Assembly: GCA_001247695.2 (NCBI GenBank)
Contig: LGRX02027082.1
Coordinates: forward strand, 1-64,000
Length of the DNA stretch: 64,000 nucleotides
From: Cymbomonas tetramitiformis
Lineage: Eukaryota; Chlorophyta; Pyramimonadophyceae; Pyramimonadales; Pyramimonadaceae
Reading direction: 5' to 3'
Part shown: piece by piece, positions 51,830 through 61,855 of the stretch
How positions within the stretch are numbered: position 1 is the first letter of the stretch
Layout of the letters: every line of letters starts with the position of its first letter
Position numbers and translations under genes: made by a program
Notes under the pieces: model-generated
The model's database searches: none
Seen by the model: the letters and a program-made list of their open reading frames with translations, nothing else
Told to the model about the DNA's origin: nothing

Positions 51830-52920
51830 AAACAAAACACCACACAAAAATACCTTCAGCTAATTGCCTAACTGAGTGTGTGTGATTTATATGTTATATA
51901 TGGTATATCAGTATGTTTACATACATATAGTACATTAGTACATAATAATGAGGTAAGTATATATATATATATATCCACCTTCTTCCCCCCTCAAGGAAGT
52001 GTGTGATACAGTGGCAGTTGTCAATTGCCAATACCTCATAATCAGCATGCATCCTTTAAGGAAGCATCTGTCACAGTTCTTGGGTTGTTGCCCATCATAT
52101 AATCATGTCTGTGATGAAACAGTCTCATGATATATCAACGCCAAACACGAAGTTTTATCGAATTACAGTGGCAGTTTAGGGCATATCACGTTACAGTGGC
52201 CCAAACACCCAATAGTGTGATTAGGGTGTTACATGGTATCAGTAACCCCAATATAGGTAAAAAATATGCAGTATAATGTTTTTGCAAAGATTTTTAAGCA
52301 AAACTGCATTTAGTACCTACATGAACGTTAAGTGGTTTTCAGGAGGTGTGTTACACCCCCTGTCACACATATTTAATTTTAGGGTTGTTATAGGGTGTTA
52401 CACATGCTTGTGTGCTCAGGGATTATTTATCAATAGCTGAATAATTAGATCAGCAAAAAAAAATCGACCCGAATTTTTCATTTTGCAATCAAACGTGGAA
52501 CTTTTTCACGCATTTCGTTACAGCCAAAATGTACATCCCTATATATTCAACACCTAATATCTAGGGTGTTACACGAGATATGACCATGGTCATTGTGATT
52601 TGCATATACCTCAATAGGTATAAAATCATAATTTGAAATAAAATAAGGTCGAAATTTCAGTTTTGAAATTTATCGCCAACGTTTTTCACCGATTTTACAG
52701 CCTTTTTCAGCCATGTTTCGGGTAATATATATATCATATCTCGGTGTGTGTGTGGAATATAAAGTACAGAATCGCTGTAATGACTTCACCTTTGCATATG
52801 ACGAATTTCATAGCAAATAAGTGAGTTGTGCTTTATATCAACATTCATGGTTGATAGCATTCTGGGTTTTACTGACTCAAACCCATGTACAGCAAATGTA
52901 CCTTCCCTACAAATTTAGAA
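51830..52920. other. Non-coding region upstream of the chromovirus, with repeated GGTGTTACA motifs
   Basis: GGTGTTACA or a near copy occurs at about 52227, 52391 and 52565, with GTGTTACAC at 52339. These resemble LTR ends (TGTAACACC on the other strand). A (TA)n run lies near 51960. No paired LTR could be shown. Confidence 0.4.
52235..52243 (+). promoter_or_regulatory. Primer-binding-site-like motif after an LTR-like end
   Basis: GGGTGTTACA is followed directly by TGGTATCAG, the start of the initiator-Met-tRNA primer site of many LTR elements. It is in plus orientation, opposite to the chromovirus, so it would belong to a different, truncated element. Nine matching bases only. Confidence 0.3.
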
Positions 52921-53149
52921 CCTTGTGTTTACCTTGTGTTTACCTTGTGTTTCGAGCCAAGTAGGGCCCTACTTGGGCAATGTCGGCAGTAAAATGGCAA
53001 AACCGGCCCAAATCGGGTGAAATGAAGTTTCCGATAGTTTGTTTTTTATTGTAGATATCGATGGTTTGGGTCGATGTAAGACATAGTACGGAGCGAAGTT
53101 TTGGGTGGAATGGCTTTGGTAACCTCACTTTTTGAGGCCTCAAAGTTGT

Positions 53150-53740
53150 GCTACTCGGTACCTGCCCTGTACTTGGGGCTGTACCTGGGCTGTACTTGAA
53201 AACATTGGAAAAAAATATTTTCAGAATCTGTTTTTTTTGGGCTATTACGCTTATTTAGTCCTTACTATGGACAGTCTCCAAAGATTTAACTGAAAAACCA
53301 TTTTACACTTCCTGCTACAGCACCTCAAAGTTAGGTCAGTATGGGCATTGGGTAGGTAAGGGGTAAGTAGGGGGCAATACCTACCCTGTACCTGGGCTGT
53401 ACCTGGGTTGTACCTGGGCTGTACCTGGGCTGTACTTGGAAACATTGGAAAAAAATATTTTCAGAATCTGTTTTTTGGGGCTATTACGCTTATTTAGTCC
53501 TTACTATGGACAATCTCCAAAGATTTAACTGAAAAAACATTTTACACTTCCTGTTACCGCACCTCAAAGTTAGGTCAGTATGGGCATTGGGTAGGTAGGG
53601 GGTAAGTAGGGGGCAATACCTACCCTGTACCTGGGCTGTACCTGGGCTGTACTTGAAAACATTGGGGAAAATATTTTTAGAATCTGTTTTTTTTTGGGCT
53701 ATTACGCTTATTTAGTCCTTACTATGGACAGTCTCCAAAG
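53150..53740. repeat. ~235-bp tandem repeat with GTACCTGGGCT sub-repeats
   Basis: ATTTTCAGAATCTGTTTTTT-type sequence recurs near 53217, 53457 and 53685, with CACCTCAAAGTTAGGTCAGT in between. An 11-bp sub-repeat TGTACCTGGGC expands near 53388-53440. Confidence 0.88.
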
Positions 53741-53759
53741 ATGTACATGGCAATGTCTG

Positions 53760-54195
53760 ATCCTCAGTACTTGAGTATAGATGCATGATAGGTAGGGCCC
53801 TACTTACCCTTGTTTATGTCTAAACATGGCCATACTTACCCTGTACTTGAGTATAGATACATGATAGGTAGGGCCCTACTTACCCTTGTTTATGTATAAA
53901 CATGGCCATACCAGACTAGTACTTGAGTATAGATACATGATAGGTAGGGCCCTACTTACCCTTGTTTATGTATAAGCATGGCCTTACCTGACTAGTACTT
54001 GAGTATAGATACATGATAGGTAGGGCCCTACTTACCCTTGTTTATGTATAAACATGGCCTTACCTGACTAGTACCTGAGTATAGATACATGATAGGTAGG
54101 GCCCTACTTACCCTTGTTTATGTATAAACATGGCCATTTCCGATCAGTACCTGAGCATAGATACATGATAGGTAGGGCCATACTTACCCTTGTTT
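53760..54195. repeat. 76-bp tandem repeat (six copies)
   Basis: GATAGGTAGGGCCCTACTTA recurs at about 53787, 53863, 53939, 54014, 54091 and 54167. The GTAGGGCCCTAC part is a 12-bp palindrome. Confidence 0.93.
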
Positions 54196-54229
54196 ATGTA
54201 TATACACAAACTGATGCTATCTATTTACA

Positions 54230-54442
54230 CTACACAAATGCCATGTCGTACTGCAGGCCTAAGTACGTAGCAAGCTCGTCCTCGCTAGGATTTTCATCCT
54301 GGACATTCTGCTTGAAGAAATCTGCTCGAGGGTCAAGAACCACCGCAGTTTGCATGCAAGGATGCTTCACAATTACTACTTGCGACGCGATCTGATCTGC
54401 GAGCATGAATGGCTCTTTGGTATCGATGTCACAAACCGCGGC
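54230..54442 (-). pseudogene. DUF4216-like C-terminal remnant (CACTA-associated)
   Basis: A 70-residue terminal exon-like frame starts after an acceptor (ACGATAG|GCC). It reads DTKEPFMLADQIASQVVIVK, then HPCMQTAVVLDPRADFF and a Glu/Asp-rich end. In DUF4216 domains, which accompany Tnp2 in CACTA elements, the pattern is EPF.LA.QA.QV.Y..DP....W.VVL...PR. The match is suggestive but short. No other exon was found upstream on the minus strand. Confidence 0.35.
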
Positions 54443-54903
54443 CTATCGTGTATCTTGGCCGGGTTGTGACACTCGTCGTAGCAGTCCCTGTGACGAACAT
54501 ATGACACGCGCAGTACGAGGCGCGCGAGCAATTATGACAAGTGAAGAGATACGGAAAGTCAAGCGGGTGTTACACTGGTTTGGAGATAGTGAGAATAAGT
54601 AGGGCGGCGCAGCAGGGTGAGGCAGACGCTCATTTTTGTTTTGCCTTCGTAACAGCGATTCCGAAGATAGGAAAGACTCGCTCAGACCGCGAAAACAGCA
54701 GTGTTATGATATGAGAATTAATGAGATATGACATTCTTTTGCTTGCAAAGAGATACTTTGGTGGAGATTGTTCCTGTGTGATAGCGTCAGAACTGTAATC
54801 TACAGTCTTTTACAAAACAAAAATGTGCCTTATTACAGACATGTCGTCTGTAATTCTGAGAGCGTAGCACAGTCCTGAAGAACGAGACTTCTGAACGGTG
54901 AAG

Positions 54904-54928
54904 CCAGGGACGGAGTCATCCGTACTGG
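54904..54928 (+). ncRNA. Leader hairpin 1
   Basis: CCAG-GG-ACGGA-GTCA-TCCGT-A-CTGG: two stacked stems (CCAG/CTGG and ACGGA/TCCGT) around a four-base loop. Part of a set of three. Confidence 0.5.
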
Positions 54929-55120
54929 TAAACCTTTGAAGAGGTCGAGGGAAACAGACTGTTGTGACACTCGAAGTTCAGCAGTCTTGCGAAAAGCTCA
55001 GCGGCATAATTAGTACGAAACTGGTTGCCTATCGTTCACTACGACTGCAGCGTTGAGAATGGCATGCTGGGCTATTTTTGGAAGTGACATCCTTCTGGAA
55101 CTAAGCACCAGACGGTAAAG

Positions 55121-55145
55121 CCAGGGACGGATTCATCCGTACTGG
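55121..55145 (+). ncRNA. Leader hairpin 2
   Basis: Same stems as hairpin 1, with loop TTCA. The preceding phrase GGTAAAGCCAGGG is also conserved. Confidence 0.5.
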
Positions 55146-55292
55146 TACGCCAGAAGGCGTGGAGTGAAAGAGGATTGCCAGTGTTCACTATCACGACAGC
55201 GTTCTTTGCGACAATTTAACCCATTCTGGCATCTATGAGTGAGACCATCCTTACGGTGATTGCTACTTAGAGCGAAGCACTGAAAGGTGAGG

Positions 55293-55317
55293 CCAGGGAC
55301 GGATCCATCCGTACTGG
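55293..55317 (+). ncRNA. Leader hairpin 3
   Basis: Same stems, with loop TCCA. It ends about 125 nt upstream of the ORF 1 region. Confidence 0.5.
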
Positions 55318-55444
55318 TAAGCTCGAAAGTGTGGAGTGAAAAGAGCCTTCACATTGGCAACTCCTCACCACCGGGAAATTAGCAACGGAGTCCAGCACTA
55401 ACCTGCAGAAACGGCAAAGGGCTGAGAGGCGTAACCAGAGAGCA

Positions 55445-58400
55445 GTGCGGGTGAGCCAGCATTTTACAGAGCTGGAAGAAGAGGAAGAGACTGCCAGAGG
55501 CCAGACTGAGGGCCAGGCCCCAGTACAACCTCTAGTCCAAGCCCCAGCGCAACCCTTGGTGCAAGCACAAGGGCCAGTAGTGATATTCGAAGAGGAGATG
55601 GAGTACACTGACTCCACACGCCTCGCCCTTGGTACCATACCCATTTACACGGGCACCAAGGAGGAGGACCGCCCCAAGTTCCTGAGGGAATTCGCCAACA
55701 TGTGCGAGAACTTTGTGCGTCAGCACAACGCCAACATCAGGAAGAAGCTCAGGTCCGTGGCTGGCACGCTCACAGAAGCGCAGATCAAGATCCTGAGAGA
55801 GACACCTCCTGACTTTGAGACATTGTGGGACATTATCCCCGCATGTCTGGCTGGCGAGAGTTCGCAGACCCTCAGCTGGTGGCGTGAGAATTATGAGAAA
55901 GGGGGTGTGGTGGCCTCCAACATGGACAGAGTCCTCAAAGACACTAGTGAACATGGCCCACTTGAGGGTTCTATCCCATGTGCCAGGCCCCCTTTCAGTG
56001 AGATGAATGCCGGTGCCACGTGGGTGATAGCAAGGCCAGCGGCTAACAATGACGCCGAAGGGGAAGTTTCCGACGAATATCTGACTGACGGGACTTCGTT
56101 GAAGGGCTTGACGGGACATGACGGTACCCGTGACATGCAATACTTCTATGCGCTCAGGGGTTTCATCGCTGCGCTTGACAAGAAGTTCATGATGAAGGGG
56201 ACTCAGGAGAAAGTTGACCTGTTGACCCAGAAGCCGCAAGAGGTGGGGCAGGATGGGCTAACGTACATGAAGATGTGCCAACGCAGGGAGATGCAGCTCA
56301 GCACTGGTAAACAGCTGAGCGACGCAGAGCTGCGTACCTACATCGAGGACTGCGTGGAGAACCTGCGCATCAGGATCTTCCAGACACGGGTGAAGGAGCA
56401 GCTGAGGGCACAGTTCCCGCCGCCCAATCGGGTGACCTGGAAGGACCTGGAGTCCATCGTCGAGGTACAGGACAAGCTCAAGAACGACGCGGAGTCCTGG
56501 ATCCTCATCTTCCTGCAGGAGATCACCAGGCGATGTGGCTGCCAGTATTCTACCTGGGAAGCTCGTCAACATGGCCTTGACCTCAAGGCCATAAAGAACT
56601 CGATCAGGAAGATCGAGGCAGCCCAGGGAGGACAGTCAGGCGACCTGGAGGACAGCAAGAAGGCGGAGACACCGCCCTCTAAGAAAATGAAGAAAGAGGT
56701 GAACGTGGCCGAGAGAACCAAGAAGCCCTCCTACAACAAGACGCCGCCGCCAGCAGAGGGCACCCGCACAAACGACAAGCCCAAGTGCTTACGCTGTTTC
56801 GGAGGGGGCTGGCACGAGTCCGAGCCTGAGCAGTGCAGGAGTGGCTACAAGCACGTCAAGATGCCTGCGGGGTACCACGAGGACAGGCTTGGTTCCAGCA
56901 AGTGGTGGGACGCGGAGAATGCCGCCCTGCGCATGTACAACTTGAAGAACCGCTTCAAGAGCTCCGACTGGGGCATTCTGGTCACGGACTGGCAGCAACT
57001 GTCCAACGGCGAGAAGGACAAGTACAGGGCACCAGTAAAGAAGCTACCAGCGGACAATCAGAAGGGCACAGCCAGCAACTCTGAGGCGTTGAAGGCTGAG
57101 TACCAGGGCATGGTGGCTGCCCGAAAGACTGCCAGTCGTGCTGGTAGTGTGAGGTCGCAGGTACTGTCTGAAGACGAGGGTTCCGACGAGGAGCCAGTCG
57201 CAGCGAGTGTCGCGGAGAGGGAGACGTACAGCGTCAACATACACGAGACGCATAACCATAGCCACGCAGAAGCAGGAGCGCTGTCTGGTTCCCCTACCAA
57301 TCTACTCGCAGCACTGGCCGAGGAGATGGGTGAAGACGTGCTCTCGAACGCACTCGACACTTTGGGCTTGGGGGAGCTCCCTGAGACACCAGGCAAGAGT
57401 GCTGACCCCGAGTATGCAGCAGCACCGGCTGTAGCACTGGGCAGCACCCAACGCATGAGGGGCTTTCCAGTAAAGACACCTGAGGAGTACGAGGCCGACG
57501 CGCAGGTGCCCATGGCGCCTGCGGCGGACGAGATGCAGAGAAAGGTGCAGCTCATGGCTTCAGTGATCAAGAGCCTAGGAGCGGCCTTCCGTAAGCTATC
57601 TGCTGGACTCGTGGCAGAGGGTCGGATAACAGCCCCCAGGGGTGTTGAAACCTTGGTGGAGCTAGCGGAGACCGACCAGCTCCCCATGCCGACAGCCTTG
57701 GCAGCAGACTGTCAGGGCAGAGGCGAAGAGAATTGTGATGACAGCAACGAAGACGACGACTGCCCAGGCATGGAATCGGGCGGCGACAGCGACGAGGAAG
57801 AGATTCCCCTGGACGAGATGCCGGAGGACATGGTGGAACAGCCCAAGAAGGGGAGAACTACGGTGCGCATCATCGCTGCAGCGGGCTCAATCCAGGAGAG
57901 CTTCGGGGTTAAGGACTTCAGTGAGAGGGGCGAGCTACACGCAGGGACCATGGAGGCCAAAGCATACGAGCACCTAAAGAAGAAGATGCTCAGTGGCCTC
58001 ACAGAGGAGCAGCTCACTGCCATGGCGCAGGTCCAGCCTGTGTGCAAGCTTCTTAACGAGGCTCTGGCACAAGGGATGGCGTTGGTGGCCTCTGGGGGTC
58101 TTCTCATGCTGTACAAGGCTCTCCTTCTAGACACCGGAGCCAACTGCAACATCATCCCCATCAGAACGGTCAACCGGCTCGGCTTGACCGTCTTCGACGC
58201 GGAGACAGGGGCCAGAGTGGCCAGGGGTGACGGCAGCCCTGCAGAGTTCACCAAGTACTGCTACGTGGACGTGGTCCTCGCCGCGGGCACCCCATACATG
58301 ACTCTGCATCGACTCCATGCCTTTGTCACATACACCAACGACACCACGTGGGACTTCTTGGTAGGCACGGGACCCTTGAAGAACGCGCTCAAGCTGACCA

Positions 58401-61400
58401 TCGACCTCTACAGAGGCATCGCCACCTCTGAGGCCGCGGTGTCACTGGGCATGAGGGAGAAGGTCACGCTGCCGCTGATCGAGCTGACACCGCCCGCTGA
58501 TACGAGGAGCAAGCGAAACGAAGACCCCAGGGTGTGTTTGGCGACTGAGATCTTCGACGACGGTGCCACACCAGCGCGCACTCTTACTCCCGCCTTCAAG
58601 GACTGTGCTCCACCTCCAAGTGAGGCGGTGTCTCCGGACACAAGGGGAGAGGAACGCCTGGCCCTCTCAGGAGAAAGGTGTGCACCTGCACCATTTGGGA
58701 CATTCCTACTAAACAACCCCGAGCTGGCGGAGAGCCTGGCAGGGTGGCTAGGAGATATGGAGCTGAGAAGGTTCAACCAGGAAGAGAAGGACATGCTGGA
58801 GGCACGCTGCCAGTCCATGGTGGAAGCGGGCATCCTGCGACCCAGCGCGCTTATGCAGATAGAGGTCACGGGACGGGTCAGCCTGCGGGCCGAGAACTCA
58901 TTATTCGAACCACCCACCCCTGGCACGTCCATAACGAACCGAATGTTGGGCCTGCTGCAAGCAACTTCATGCAGCCAGCACGAGGCCAACGTCGCAACCA
59001 GAGGCGAATGGTCCAGTGTTGAAGAGCCAACCGAGGTGGAGCCCGCCACTCCAGCCAGCCTGGCCACGACCCAGGCAGACCCTCTCTATCCAGACCTTAC
59101 GCAGGAGCAGGAGGCTGAGAGTGAAGCCGACTACATGTTGGCCAGTGCACAGCCTTGGGCGGGCTTGGCGGTGAATCCGTGGGATTGGCAGGACAAGGAG
59201 AGCAGCTGGTCTCAGCAGCGCCTGTACATCGACCGCACGGGCTTCGCTCGCTTGTGCACACTCTGTGAAGATGACGATGGAGGTGAACTGGAAGCAGGAT
59301 TCCTGCGGGTCAAGTTCCCGCGCTGTGGAGAATGGAAGATCATCTTGGAGACAGAGCTACTGTGGCCCGACTTTACACTGGTGGACCAGAAGGTCGACAA
59401 GGAGACGAAGGTACCCTCAGAGACCTGGGCCAAACGGGCGAGTTACAAGAAGGACAACGAGCATGTCCCGCGTCCTGACTGTGGTGCCCATCGAGAAGCT
59501 GGGAGGCACACCATGGCGGATGTTCAGGAGGCCCTCAACGCTCAGCAGATCTACCCCACAGGGGTCGTGACGGGCAAATTTATGTGGGACAAGGTGGCAC
59601 GCCAGTTTTGCGTGCTCAGCGAGCACACTCGCGCTCAGTGGGAGCTCATGGAGCACATGGTGCGTCACACCATGTATGGTGCCACCTGCGTGAGCCCTAT
59701 GGGAAAGGTGACTGGTGAGTTCCAGCTGCCTTTCTATTACGAGAAGGACCAGCATTGGCGATACCAGCACCTGAAGTACGTGCAGCGGGTGGACATCAAT
59801 GACCTCCGAGCTCGTCTGAAGGTGAGGTATGATCGGGAGGCGGCTGGTGCGAAGGTGGTCCCGCAGCTCACGCTGTCGGATGCAGCTGGCAAGGTGGGGA
59901 AGTTCTACCCAGTGACCGATGGGGCAGGAGGAGACGGGGAGGTGTTCAGCACGAACGCCGCCGCCGTGGAGTACCTACACTTGGGGGACAATGTCAGAGA
60001 AATGCTTGGTGCGTGCAAGACAGAGGAACAGGCACGTGACGCACTGGACACCTACGGGGCCAGGCGCGCCCCTCCAGCACGCACGCGCAGGACTCCCAGT
60101 ACACGGAAGACGGTCGGAGGGAGTGGAGCAGGTCCATCTGGCTCTGCTCCGCCGCCACCCTCAGCTCCGCCACGCCTGAGGAATCCGACCTGGCCCGAAG
60201 GAGTTTTCAACCCAAAGCAGTCAGAGTATAACCCGGCGATGTTCCAGGGCACCTACGAGCCGGATTCACCCACCCGCAGCGAGAACCCTACTCAAGGGGC
60301 CGAGTGGCTGGATCCGAAGGGGATCATTGAGTTCGCAGTGTTAAACGGGCAGACGGTCTTCCTCATCCAGTACCGCTGCTTCAAAGGCAAAGTTGAGTTC
60401 CAGCTTGGAAAGCCCTATGCGGAGCGAGGGAAGGGGTTGCACACGTGCCAACTCAGCCACAAGACGCTGCACCAGTACTCCTCCTCCGCAAAAGTGGGTC
60501 AGCGAGGAGAGTGTTTGCCTCTGGGTGGGCAGTCGAAAGGCTGCACGGGTGGGCTCCTGGGCACCATACAGAAGCACGTAGAGCACCTTGGCGCGAGCAC
60601 ACAGCTGGTAGAGATAGCCAAGAGCCACTTGGGCGATGGTCCACCGCGAGGCACTCTACGGGTGTGCAAGACACGAGCCAACCCCCAGGCCAAGGCCGTC
60701 TACTACCTCTTTGAAGATCAGCGCTACTACCAAGACCGGGGATGCGACGAGCTATGGTTCACGGTGGAGTACCTTTCCTCTGAGACACGCAAGTTCGACT
60801 CCTGCTGCTGGGAGACCTGGAACAGGGTGGCCGTCATGCACCAGGAGCCACTAAGTGAGTTCGCGTCCCGGGTAGGGCCCACGTTGCTGACTGAAGCACG
60901 CCAGCGGGAGGAGATGCAGGAGCACCTGCGCAACGACTTCATGCGGTGCTTGGACCCATCAGAGGATGGTTCCCATCATGAACATGCAGGAGATGAGGAA
61001 GAAGTCAGCGAGGCCTCGCACTGGACGCCTACGTCGCCACAAACAGAGAGTTCCTCCGAGGACGAGGAAGTGGAGATCACTGGTGAGAACGTTGCTGGTC
61101 TGGCCGCTGAGCTAGCGCGAGCACGCGCCGAGGGCGTGGAGCGTGCAATCCAAATAGCAGCACTTGAAGAATCCATACGAGCCCGCACGGAGATCATCAG
61201 GGAGCACGTAGAGCGACCTCGCGCTGCCCTCGTAACTGCAAGGATCAGCGCGCTCGGGGCCGACTGCCCTGGGCTTGATGGTCATGGTGGTGCGAGAGCG
61301 ACGCCTACGAGGGAATGTTACACTGGCCAATCTCCCAGTGGGGCACGAGCCGGAGCCTTAGAGGTCAACATGGCTCAGCGATCCGAGCACCAGTCAATAG

Positions 61401-61855
61401 ACGACATTCTGAGCTCCCCGACGCACACTAATTGCACGCAGCAGACTGAAGCAATGCTTCCAGCTGCGCAGGAGCAGGAGGCCACTTTGCTGGTGCCATC
61501 GCCGAGCCGGGGCTCTGCGGCGCCCAGCAGCCCAGAATGGTCCAGTGGCCTCATTGCGCAAACCGACACTCGACGTGAGGACCACCTTACGACAAGACCG
61601 CATTGTCCGACCGAGAGGCTCATGCAGCAACGCTCGCCGCGGGCTGGCCATCGCAGGAGAAGATCTCCAAGCCCCGGGAGGGCAGGCCGACATCATGGAG
61701 CCGCTCGCAGTCAGCATACAGGCAGGAGTGCGTCGCGTGCTTCGCGTGAACGCCAGAGTTATGAAGAGATTTGGGAACAGAGAAGAAGGGACAGCGCGCT
61801 GGGACCTTTTGTAGGGGGCACCGGGCCAGCTGCAGCCCGGCGCGCCCGGTACTGA
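55445..61855 (+). CDS. Retroelement ORF 1: Gag-like polyprotein with aspartic protease
   Basis: 2136 residues. The first listed codon is GTG; the frame is open back to a TAA near 55395, and the first ATG is at 55598, so the true start is uncertain. Residues 60-400 resemble a Gag capsid (IPIYTGTKEEDRPKFLREFA). An atypical zinc knuckle CLRCFGGGWHESEPEQC lies near residue 447. Residues about 484-533 (WQQLSNGEKDKYRAPVKK) look HMG-box-like. Acidic regions follow. A retropepsin LLLDTGANCNIIPIRTVNRL has its catalytic Asp near residue 896. Residues 1200-1750 are unassigned but protein-like. Near residues 1880-1930 is a coiled coil, and at 2060-2105 an Arg/Ser-rich tail. At twice the size of an ordinary Gag-protease, it is unusually long. 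It ends at TGA 61853, overlapping ORF 2. Confidence 0.75.
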   Translation: MRVSQHFTELEEEEETARGQTEGQAPVQPLVQAPAQPLVQAQGPVVIFEEEMEYTDSTRLALGTIPIYTGTKEEDRPKFLREFANMCENFVRQHNANIRKKLRSVAGTLTEAQIKILRETPPDFETLWDIIPACLAGESSQTLSWWRENYEKGGVVASNMDRVLKDTSEHGPLEGSIPCARPPFSEMNAGATWVIARPAANNDAEGEVSDEYLTDGTSLKGLTGHDGTRDMQYFYALRGFIAALDKKFMMKGTQEKVDLLTQKPQEVGQDGLTYMKMCQRREMQLSTGKQLSDAELRTYIEDCVENLRIRIFQTRVKEQLRAQFPPPNRVTWKDLESIVEVQDKLKNDAESWILIFLQEITRRCGCQYSTWEARQHGLDLKAIKNSIRKIEAAQGGQSGDLEDSKKAETPPSKKMKKEVNVAERTKKPSYNKTPPPAEGTRTNDKPKCLRCFGGGWHESEPEQCRSGYKHVKMPAGYHEDRLGSSKWWDAENAALRMYNLKNRFKSSDWGILVTDWQQLSNGEKDKYRAPVKKLPADNQKGTASNSEALKAEYQGMVAARKTASRAGSVRSQVLSEDEGSDEEPVAASVAERETYSVNIHETHNHSHAEAGALSGSPTNLLAALAEEMGEDVLSNALDTLGLGELPETPGKSADPEYAAAPAVALGSTQRMRGFPVKTPEEYEADAQVPMAPAADEMQRKVQLMASVIKSLGAAFRKLSAGLVAEGRITAPRGVETLVELAETDQLPMPTALAADCQGRGEENCDDSNEDDDCPGMESGGDSDEEEIPLDEMPEDMVEQPKKGRTTVRIIAAAGSIQESFGVKDFSERGELHAGTMEAKAYEHLKKKMLSGLTEEQLTAMAQVQPVCKLLNEALAQGMALVASGGLLMLYKALLLDTGANCNIIPIRTVNRLGLTVFDAETGARVARGDGSPAEFTKYCYVDVVLAAGTPYMTLHRLHAFVTYTNDTTWDFLVGTGPLKNALKLTIDLYRGIATSEAAVSLGMREKVTLPLIELTPPADTRSKRNEDPRVCLATEIFDDGATPARTLTPAFKDCAPPPSEAVSPDTRGEERLALSGERCAPAPFGTFLLNNPELAESLAGWLGDMELRRFNQEEKDMLEARCQSMVEAGILRPSALMQIEVTGRVSLRAENSLFEPPTPGTSITNRMLGLLQATSCSQHEANVATRGEWSSVEEPTEVEPATPASLATTQADPLYPDLTQEQEAESEADYMLASAQPWAGLAVNPWDWQDKESSWSQQRLYIDRTGFARLCTLCEDDDGGELEAGFLRVKFPRCGEWKIILETELLWPDFTLVDQKVDKETKVPSETWAKRASYKKDNEHVPRPDCGAHREAGRHTMADVQEALNAQQIYPTGVVTGKFMWDKVARQFCVLSEHTRAQWELMEHMVRHTMYGATCVSPMGKVTGEFQLPFYYEKDQHWRYQHLKYVQRVDINDLRARLKVRYDREAAGAKVVPQLTLSDAAGKVGKFYPVTDGAGGDGEVFSTNAAAVEYLHLGDNVREMLGACKTEEQARDALDTYGARRAPPARTRRTPSTRKTVGGSGAGPSGSAPPPPSAPPRLRNPTWPEGVFNPKQSEYNPAMFQGTYEPDSPTRSENPTQGAEWLDPKGIIEFAVLNGQTVFLIQYRCFKGKVEFQLGKPYAERGKGLHTCQLSHKTLHQYSSSAKVGQRGECLPLGGQSKGCTGGLLGTIQKHVEHLGASTQLVEIAKSHLGDGPPRGTLRVCKTRANPQAKAVYYLFEDQRYYQDRGCDELWFTVEYLSSETRKFDSCCWETWNRVAVMHQEPLSEFASRVGPTLLTEARQREEMQEHLRNDFMRCLDPSEDGSHHEHAGDEEEVSEASHWTPTSPQTESSSEDEEVEITGENVAGLAAELARARAEGVERAIQIAALEESIRARTEIIREHVERPRAALVTARISALGADCPGLDGHGGARATPTRECYTGQSPSGARAGALEVNMAQRSEHQSIDDILSSPTHTNCTQQTEAMLPAAQEQEATLLVPSPSRGSAAPSSPEWSSGLIAQTDTRREDHLTTRPHCPTERLMQQRSPRAGHRRRRSPSPGRAGRHHGAARSQHTGRSASRASRERQSYEEIWEQRRRDSALGPFVGGTGPAAARRARY

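Larger units (their letters stand above)
54600..55400 (+). other. Leader/LTR region of the right-hand retroelement
   Basis: No LTR pair can be shown because the 3' end lies outside the window. The region carries three copies of a hairpin (54904-54928, 55121-55145, 55293-55317) within loosely repeated units of about 170-220 nt, which also share GAGAGCGTAGCAC / AGAGCGAAGCAC-like phrases. Confidence 0.45.
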
